64,000 nucleotides of DNA from NCBI RefSeq assembly GCF_017833415.1, contig NZ_JAFICC010000011.1:176782-240781 (forward strand), written 5' to 3'. The DNA comes from Flavobacterium sp. 1355 (GTDB lineage: Bacteria; Bacteroidota; Bacteroidia; Flavobacteriales; Flavobacteriaceae). Made by a program: the position numbers and the translations under genes. Numbering within the stretch: the stretch's first letter is position 1; each line of letters begins with the position of its first letter. The notes beneath the pieces were generated by a model, which worked only from the letters and a program-made list of their open reading frames with translations, did not search any database and was not told the origin of the DNA. Of the stretch, positions 59,855-64,000 are shown piece by piece.

Positions 59855-61271
59855 TTTGCTGAATTATTAAGTTGTATATTTCGATGTATTCCTTACAAAC
59901 TCTTTCCCAGGAATGATCTGTTTCCATTCCTTTCTCTATTATTTTATTAAAATGTGCTTTATCCGGATAAAGTTTAACAGCCCGGTTAATAGAATAACAA
60001 ATATCACCTACAGAGGCCTGATCATGACAAATTCCATTCCCGTTATCTCCAAAGTCAATTACTGTATCCTGAAGTCCTCCTGTTCTCCGCACAATAGGTA
60101 CTGTACCATATCGAAGCGCATACATTTGATTTAAACCGCACGGTTCTACACGAGAAGGCATTAATATAAAATCTGAGCCAGCATAAATCAAATGAGCCAG
60201 TTCTTCATTGTAACCAATAAATACATTATAATTACCATTGTAATCATTACGTAATTGTATCAACTGAGATTCGATTTCAGTATTTCCGGATCCTAGAATT
60301 AGAATATTAATATTTTCAAAATTCTCTGACAAAGCCAAAGCTGCTGCCTGCGGAAGCAAATCACCTCCTTTTTCTTCAAATAATCGCCCTATAAAACTAA
60401 ATAGAGGTTTTGAAGGGTCTAATTCAAATTGCTCACACAACTTTTCCTTATTTTTTTGTTTTCCGGTAACAAAAGTTGAAAGATCATAATTTTCATTAAT
60501 CATTTCATCTTTTGATGGATTCCAGACTTCAATGTCAATTCCGTTTAAAATTCCTTTAGATTTATATCTAACCGAATTAAATAACGATTCTAAACCATTT
60601 GAAAAAATGTTTATTTCGTTTAAATAACTTGGAGAAACAGTAGTCACGGCATGAGCGCATTTTACTCCAACTGCTAATGAGTTTAAAGAATTGTTCCATT
60701 CTAAAAACCCTACATGCATTAAATCAAATTCTGGCAGATAATGTAATTTATCAAAACCAAACCAACCCTGATATAGACCGTTATGAATTGTGATTACTGT
60801 CCTTACACTTCTTAATTTTTCATATTTGTAAGCGTATTTTACCATAAAAGGAATTATTCCGGTATGATGATCGTGACAATTTATAATATCAGGAATTGAA
60901 TTGCGCTGGGAAATCCAATCTAAACCTGCAATCTGAAAAGATAAGAACCGCTCTATATCATCTTCATAACCATAAATATTTGGACGATCAAATAATTCCT
61001 TTATTTCGATTAAATACAATTCATAACCTAACTGATCGGTAGTTTCCTTTAAAACATTAAAAGGGAATTTAAAATTCCCCAGCTTAACAGTCCCGGTATG
61101 AACACACTCAAATTGATTCTGACTATAAAATTTAGTGTCATAACAAGGGACTATTACTCTAACCTGATGACCTTCTTTATTTTGATATTTAGGCAATGCA
61201 CCAACAACATCGGCAAGACCACCAACTTTAGCCATCGGGTAACATTCTGCACTTATGTGAAATATTTCCAT
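59844..61271 (-). CDS. glgA: Glycogen synthase
   Basis: A 475-residue GT5 enzyme that transfers glucose from ADP-glucose to the growing glucan. The N-terminal KVGGLADVVGALPK carries the conserved Lys15 for ADP-glucose. GILNGIDIEVWNPSKDE is another GT5 signature, and the C-terminal domain has PSRVEPCGLNQMYALRYGTVPIVRRTGGLQDTV. Length is normal. It is the first gene of the glycogen run, divergent from an alpha/beta hydrolase gene. A clear promoter motif was not found. Confidence 0.96.
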   Translation of the reverse strand: MEIFHISAECYPMAKVGGLADVVGALPKYQNKEGHQVRVIVPCYDTKFYSQNQFECVHTGTVKLGNFKFPFNVLKETTDQLGYELYLIEIKELFDRPNIYGYEDDIERFLSFQIAGLDWISQRNSIPDIINCHDHHTGIIPFMVKYAYKYEKLRSVRTVITIHNGLYQGWFGFDKLHYLPEFDLMHVGFLEWNNSLNSLAVGVKCAHAVTTVSPSYLNEINIFSNGLESLFNSVRYKSKGILNGIDIEVWNPSKDEMINENYDLSTFVTGKQKNKEKLCEQFELDPSKPLFSFIGRLFEEKGGDLLPQAAALALSENFENINILILGSGNTEIESQLIQLRNDYNGNYNVFIGYNEELAHLIYAGSDFILMPSRVEPCGLNQMYALRYGTVPIVRRTGGLQDTVIDFGDNGNGICHDQASVGDICYSINRAVKLYPDKAHFNKIIEKGMETDHSWERVCKEYIEIYNLIIQQNEV

Positions 61272-61385
61272 TTAAATTAAATTCCCAATTATTTAAGTCA
61301 AACATTTACTATTTGTACTACTTTTATGTTCTTTAAATTTAGGAAAAAATAAACAAATTCTGACCTCGAAGTAAAAATTATTAAA

Positions 61386-62252
61386 ATGGCAAAAAAGACT
61401 TCCAATCCTATTCAATCTTTAAAAATACCACGCGTTATAATAATATCCTGTAAAATATGCGCTTTTATTTCCAGTAAATTGGTTACAAAATATACAGCGA
61501 GACTTTTCACCACCCCAATAAAACATAAAGTTCCTAAAAGAGAATTAGAAATGGATCGCAAAAGCGCGCAACATACAATTCATATTCCAAAAATTAATAA
61601 AGACATTGTTGTTTACGAATTTGGAAAAAGCAATCGTAAAATTTTATTAGTACATGGATGGTCAGGAAGAGGAACCCAATTATTTAAAATCGCAGACGAA
61701 CTTTTGCGCAACGGATATTCAACAGTAAGTTTCGATGCTCCGGCACACGGAAAATCAAAAGGAAAAACTACTATAATGTCTGATTTTATAGAATCAATTT
61801 TAGAGATTGACAAAATTTACGGACCATTCGAAATTGCAATTGGACATTCTTTGGGAGGAATGTCGGTCCTAAACGCCATAAAAGATGGATTAAAAGTAGA
61901 TAAAGCTGTTGTAATTGGCAGTGGCGATATTGTTCAGGATATTTTAGATGATTTCATTTCAAAATTAGAACTAAAACCAAAAATAAGCGAGCTTTTACGC
62001 GAACACTTTGAAAATAAATACCAAACTGTAATGGATAATTATTCAGCATACAGAGCTGCTGCCAAAATAAAAGTTCCTGTTTTAGTGATTCACGATAATG
62101 ATGATCCGGAGGTTGCAGTAAAAGCCGGAATTCATATTCACAAACATTTGGAAAATGGAAGTTTATTTCTTACCGATAAATTGGGACACAGAAAAATATT
62201 AGGAAATCAAATTGTGATAAAAAAAATCTTAGATTTTATCAAAAGTAGTTAA
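61386..62252 (+). CDS. Alpha/beta hydrolase
   Basis: A 288-residue hydrolase with a basic, hydrophobic N-terminus that may act as membrane association (IPRVIIISCKICAFISS). The core contains the oxyanion turn VHGWSGRGTQ at 89-98, the nucleophile elbow GHSLGG with Ser155, the acid in HDNDDPEV, and the histidine in KLGHRKIL. It could be an esterase or lipase-like enzyme. The substrate is unknown. It stands between the divergent glgA and the endonuclease gene. Confidence 0.87.
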   Translation: MAKKTSNPIQSLKIPRVIIISCKICAFISSKLVTKYTARLFTTPIKHKVPKRELEMDRKSAQHTIHIPKINKDIVVYEFGKSNRKILLVHGWSGRGTQLFKIADELLRNGYSTVSFDAPAHGKSKGKTTIMSDFIESILEIDKIYGPFEIAIGHSLGGMSVLNAIKDGLKVDKAVVIGSGDIVQDILDDFISKLELKPKISELLREHFENKYQTVMDNYSAYRAAAKIKVPVLVIHDNDDPEVAVKAGIHIHKHLENGSLFLTDKLGHRKILGNQIVIKKILDFIKSS

Positions 62253-62294
62253 CTTTATAATACTTGTGTTTTATTAATATTTAAATAACGTAAA

Positions 62295-62939
62295 ATGGAT
62301 TTATTTGGAGAAACAAAGAACTGGGAAGAAGCATTAAAACCACTTATAAAAAAATATAAAGGCAAAAAACATCCTTTAGATTATCAAACTACATATCAAT
62401 TACTTGTTATGGTAGTTTTGTCTGCGCAAGATTCTGATGCAAATATAAATAAGATAGCACCTGCTTTGTTTGAAAATTTTCCGACATTTCAAAGCCTGTC
62501 AAAAGCAGATCCTGAAAAATTTATTCCCTACATAAGTAAAGTTAGAAATTACCCAACCAAAGCAAATTGGTTACTTGAAATAGCGCAAATCATCAAAAAA
62601 GATGAAAATATACCATTAACAATGGAAGGATTAACTGCGCTAAAAGGAATTGGCCGAAAATCAGCTAATGTCATTCTAAGAGAAACTAATCAACCTGCTG
62701 AAGGTATTATTGCAGATCTCCATGTTATACGTGTAGCCCCAAGGCTTGGAATTATAAAAGAAAGTAAAGATGGAAATAAAGTTGAAAAAGAACTAATGAA
62801 AGTATTACCGAAGAAAATTTGGTCGGAAATTGGTATGGCAATTTCATTTTTGGGAAGAGAAATATGCAGACCCAAACCAAAATGCGAAATCTGTTTGATG
62901 GCTGACGATTGTTTATATTATCAAACTCAAGTCATTTAA
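62295..62939 (+). CDS. Endonuclease III-like DNA glycosylase/AP lyase
   Basis: A 214-residue base-excision repair enzyme of the HhH-GPD family. The helix-hairpin-helix is LKGIGRKSANVILRE with Lys122, and the catalytic aspartate is Asp141 in ADLHVIRV. A 4Fe-4S cluster loop follows at the C-terminus with Cys191, Cys197, Cys200 and Cys206. The spacing is C-x5-C-x2-C-x5-C, one residue shorter in the first interval than in E. coli Nth (C-x6-C-x2-C-x5-C). The preceding glycosylase-like region is complete. It ends exactly where the convergent SnoaL gene ends. Confidence 0.88.
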   Translation: MDLFGETKNWEEALKPLIKKYKGKKHPLDYQTTYQLLVMVVLSAQDSDANINKIAPALFENFPTFQSLSKADPEKFIPYISKVRNYPTKANWLLEIAQIIKKDENIPLTMEGLTALKGIGRKSANVILRETNQPAEGIIADLHVIRVAPRLGIIKESKDGNKVEKELMKVLPKKIWSEIGMAISFLGREICRPKPKCEICLMADDCLYYQTQVI

Positions 62940-63374
62940 CTATTTTCTTCTTGTATCAATTAGATAAATAATTTTCCAATTATCTTTTTCTTTAAATAAA
63001 GTAAACGTATTAACTCCTGAATGGCTCAATTTGTCATTAAGATAAAACTCATATGGAGCCCAAACGTGAGCCATTGTTCCGTCTATCTGAATAGTATAAC
63101 TCAATATTTTTTCATTAAATTTCATATTTGAAGGTATCGATGAAATGGATTTATAAAATTCAGCACTAGACTCGTTTGACAATTTATTTCCTTTCGTCAC
63201 GCTTTCACTAATCGATTGCAAAATAATTTTATTTGAACAGACAGATTGTAATTTAATCGTATCTTTTTGATGAAATGCAGCAAAAAAATCTTCTATAACT
63301 TTCTGCACATCTTGTTTTTGAGCCATTGAAGATACTCCGATAAAAAGAAAAATTAATATTAAACACTTCTTCAT
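62940..63374 (-). CDS. Exported SnoaL/NTF2-like protein
   Basis: A 144-residue protein with signal peptide MKKCLILIFLFIGVSSMA. The NTF2-like core includes VIEDFFAAFHQKDTIKL, the strand IDGTMAHVWAPYEFYLN and the last strand VNTFTLFKEKDNWKIIYLIDTRR. This fold binds small hydrophobic ligands or has an unknown role, and no catalytic residues can be named. The stop abuts that of the endonuclease gene. Confidence 0.87.
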   Translation of the reverse strand: MKKCLILIFLFIGVSSMAQKQDVQKVIEDFFAAFHQKDTIKLQSVCSNKIILQSISESVTKGNKLSNESSAEFYKSISSIPSNMKFNEKILSYTIQIDGTMAHVWAPYEFYLNDKLSHSGVNTFTLFKEKDNWKIIYLIDTRRK

Positions 63375-63401
63375 GACAGATAATTTTTATTGATGGGATT
63401 A

Positions 63402-63854
63402 TTAAACAGCAAATTGAGTCAAGTGATGATCCAAATGTTTTGCAAACATATTATTCCACTCCTTTGAACTTAATTTTCCAAAAGAATGAGATATCTTCCC
63501 TTCAAATGCATCTTCTCCTAATTCCTGAGTTTTAATGATATAATTTATTAATCTATTTTTCTCAATTTCAAAACTACGTTCATCTTTTACAATGAACTGA
63601 GGAGCAGTAGGGCTGTTTTTAGAATAAGTTTTTTTATTAACCACCTTATTTTTTACAAACAATCTTAGTATTATCTTGATAAAATTATTCGGTTTCTTAT
63701 GAATATCTTCATAAACCATCTCATAAGAAACATTACAGTGCGCCAACATTTGATTTACGCTCATTTTCCCCCATAATGCTTTAGAATCAGGACTTAATTG
63801 ATTTATCCTATCAATGTATTCAGAAGCATCTTCTTTTAAAAAAATATTTTTCAT
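63402..63854 (-). CDS. DUF1569 protein, DinB-like fold
   Basis: A 150-residue cytoplasmic protein. The pattern NQMLAHCNVSYEMVYED with a His-containing helix and a C-terminal AKHLDHHLTQF is that of DUF1569, a DinB-like four-helix metal-binding family whose histidines can coordinate a divalent metal. The role is unknown. It starts with an ATG 10 bases after a -7 element TAAATTTG (63865-63872 on the minus strand) and ends 27 bases before the SnoaL gene start. Confidence 0.87.
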   Translation of the reverse strand: MKNIFLKEDASEYIDRINQLSPDSKALWGKMSVNQMLAHCNVSYEMVYEDIHKKPNNFIKIILRLFVKNKVVNKKTYSKNSPTAPQFIVKDERSFEIEKNRLINYIIKTQELGEDAFEGKISHSFGKLSSKEWNNMFAKHLDHHLTQFAV

Positions 63855-63864
63855 TATGATTTAG

Positions 63865-63872
63865 CAAATTTA
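63865..63872 (-). promoter_or_regulatory. -7 element of the DUF1569 gene
   Basis: TAAATTTG on the minus strand, 10 bases before the ATG. Confidence 0.5.
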
Positions 63873-63908
63873 TAATGAGTAAAAGTATAAAATTTCAAGA
63901 AATATTGG

Positions 63909-64000
63909 ATGAAGCACAAAGCTTGGGGAGGAAATGTCAAAATAAAACAAGAACTTTGCAATCTAAGAATTTTATATGACCCCTATAGAGCTTTTGAAGT
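63909..64000 (+). CDS. Possible start of a gene cut by the window end
   Basis: From an ATG at 63909 the frame is open to the end (MKHKAWGGNVKIKQELCNLR, then ILYDPYRAFE). A competing 34-codon frame starts at 63875 (MSKSIKFQEILDEAQSLGRK) and ends at 63979. Neither is recognisable. One of the two may be the real gene start, but only about 30 codons can be seen. Confidence 0.3.
   Translation, partial: MKHKAWGGNVKIKQELCNLRILYDPYRAFE

Overview
The window is AT-rich chromosomal DNA from a member of the Bacteroidetes, most likely a Flavobacterium. The reasons are: TAnnTTTG -7 promoter elements instead of sigma70 -10 boxes, start codons without strong Shine-Dalgarno sequences, a type IX secretion gene (porQ), a fused CcsB-CcsA cytochrome c biogenesis protein, many families typical of this phylum (DUF2520, DUF2911, DUF1684, PIG-L/SSS pairs, head-GIN proteins), and dispersed palindromic intergenic repeats. 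I see no rRNA, tRNA, prophage, insertion sequence or CRISPR array. Most of the window is ordinary core and house-keeping sequence.

Layout. 0-4 kb: the start of menD (cut by the window edge), a secreted thioredoxin-fold protein, a GNAT acetyltransferase and a lipoprotein glutathione peroxidase. 4.0-5.4 kb: a 1.3 kb gene-poor gap with hairpins and tiny ORFs. 5.4-7.2 kb: an ECF sigma/anti-sigma pair and a DoxX protein. 7.2-12.4 kb: fused ccsBA, diverging from a GH28 polygalacturonase lipoprotein that has a LacI-type palindrome at its promoter. 12.5-19.1 kb: a forward run with DUF2520, kdsC, a UbiA prenyltransferase of the archaeal-lipid type, maf, a minimal MscS, an AI-2E family transporter and an outer-membrane barrel protein. 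19.3-25.5 kb: a His/Asp-rich secreted protein, a candidate small RNA, then PIG-L deacetylase, a 35-residue membrane protein, an SSS symporter, DUF805 and an unknown secreted protein. 25.6-31.1 kb: an MCP-bundle protein, TetR with DUF1348, DUF2911, a HAD phosphatase, tcdA, a TatD hydrolase and DUF1684. 31.2-38 kb: an MFS transporter, a tandemly duplicated BlaI-M56 module (regulator plus membrane metallopeptidase, twice) under one promoter covered by paired dyads, a 47-residue protein and an EamA exporter. 38-49 kb: fasciclin protein, orphan ExbD, rpsA, a repeat-rich gap, then a reverse set of nucleoside-type permease, cmk, L,D-transpeptidase, porQ and lon. 48.7-51.6 kb: a second ECF sigma/anti-sigma pair translationally coupled to two repetitive secreted proteins. 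51.7-61.3 kb: an MFS transporter, an M48 peptidase, and a glycogen cluster (GH31, glgB, glgC, glgA). 61.4-64 kb: an alpha/beta hydrolase, an endonuclease III-like enzyme and two small SnoaL/DUF1569 proteins.

How genes work together. Three signalling modules control the envelope: two ECF sigma/anti-sigma pairs and the BlaI-M56 tandem. The glgA-glgC-glgB set makes and branches glycogen, and the adjacent GH31 enzyme is a plausible alpha-glucan hydrolase. The PIG-L/symporter pair looks like a uptake-and-deacetylation unit for an amino sugar or similar compound, but its substrate cannot be read from sequence.

Nothing here is a clear new defence or mobile system. The points most worth following up are the BlaI-M56 tandem, with its operator array and a 79-bp stretch identical between copies; the ECF operon encoding two beta-helix-like repeat proteins; a multi-hairpin intergenic transcript candidate at about 19.97-20.13 kb; and the 4.0-5.4 kb gap.
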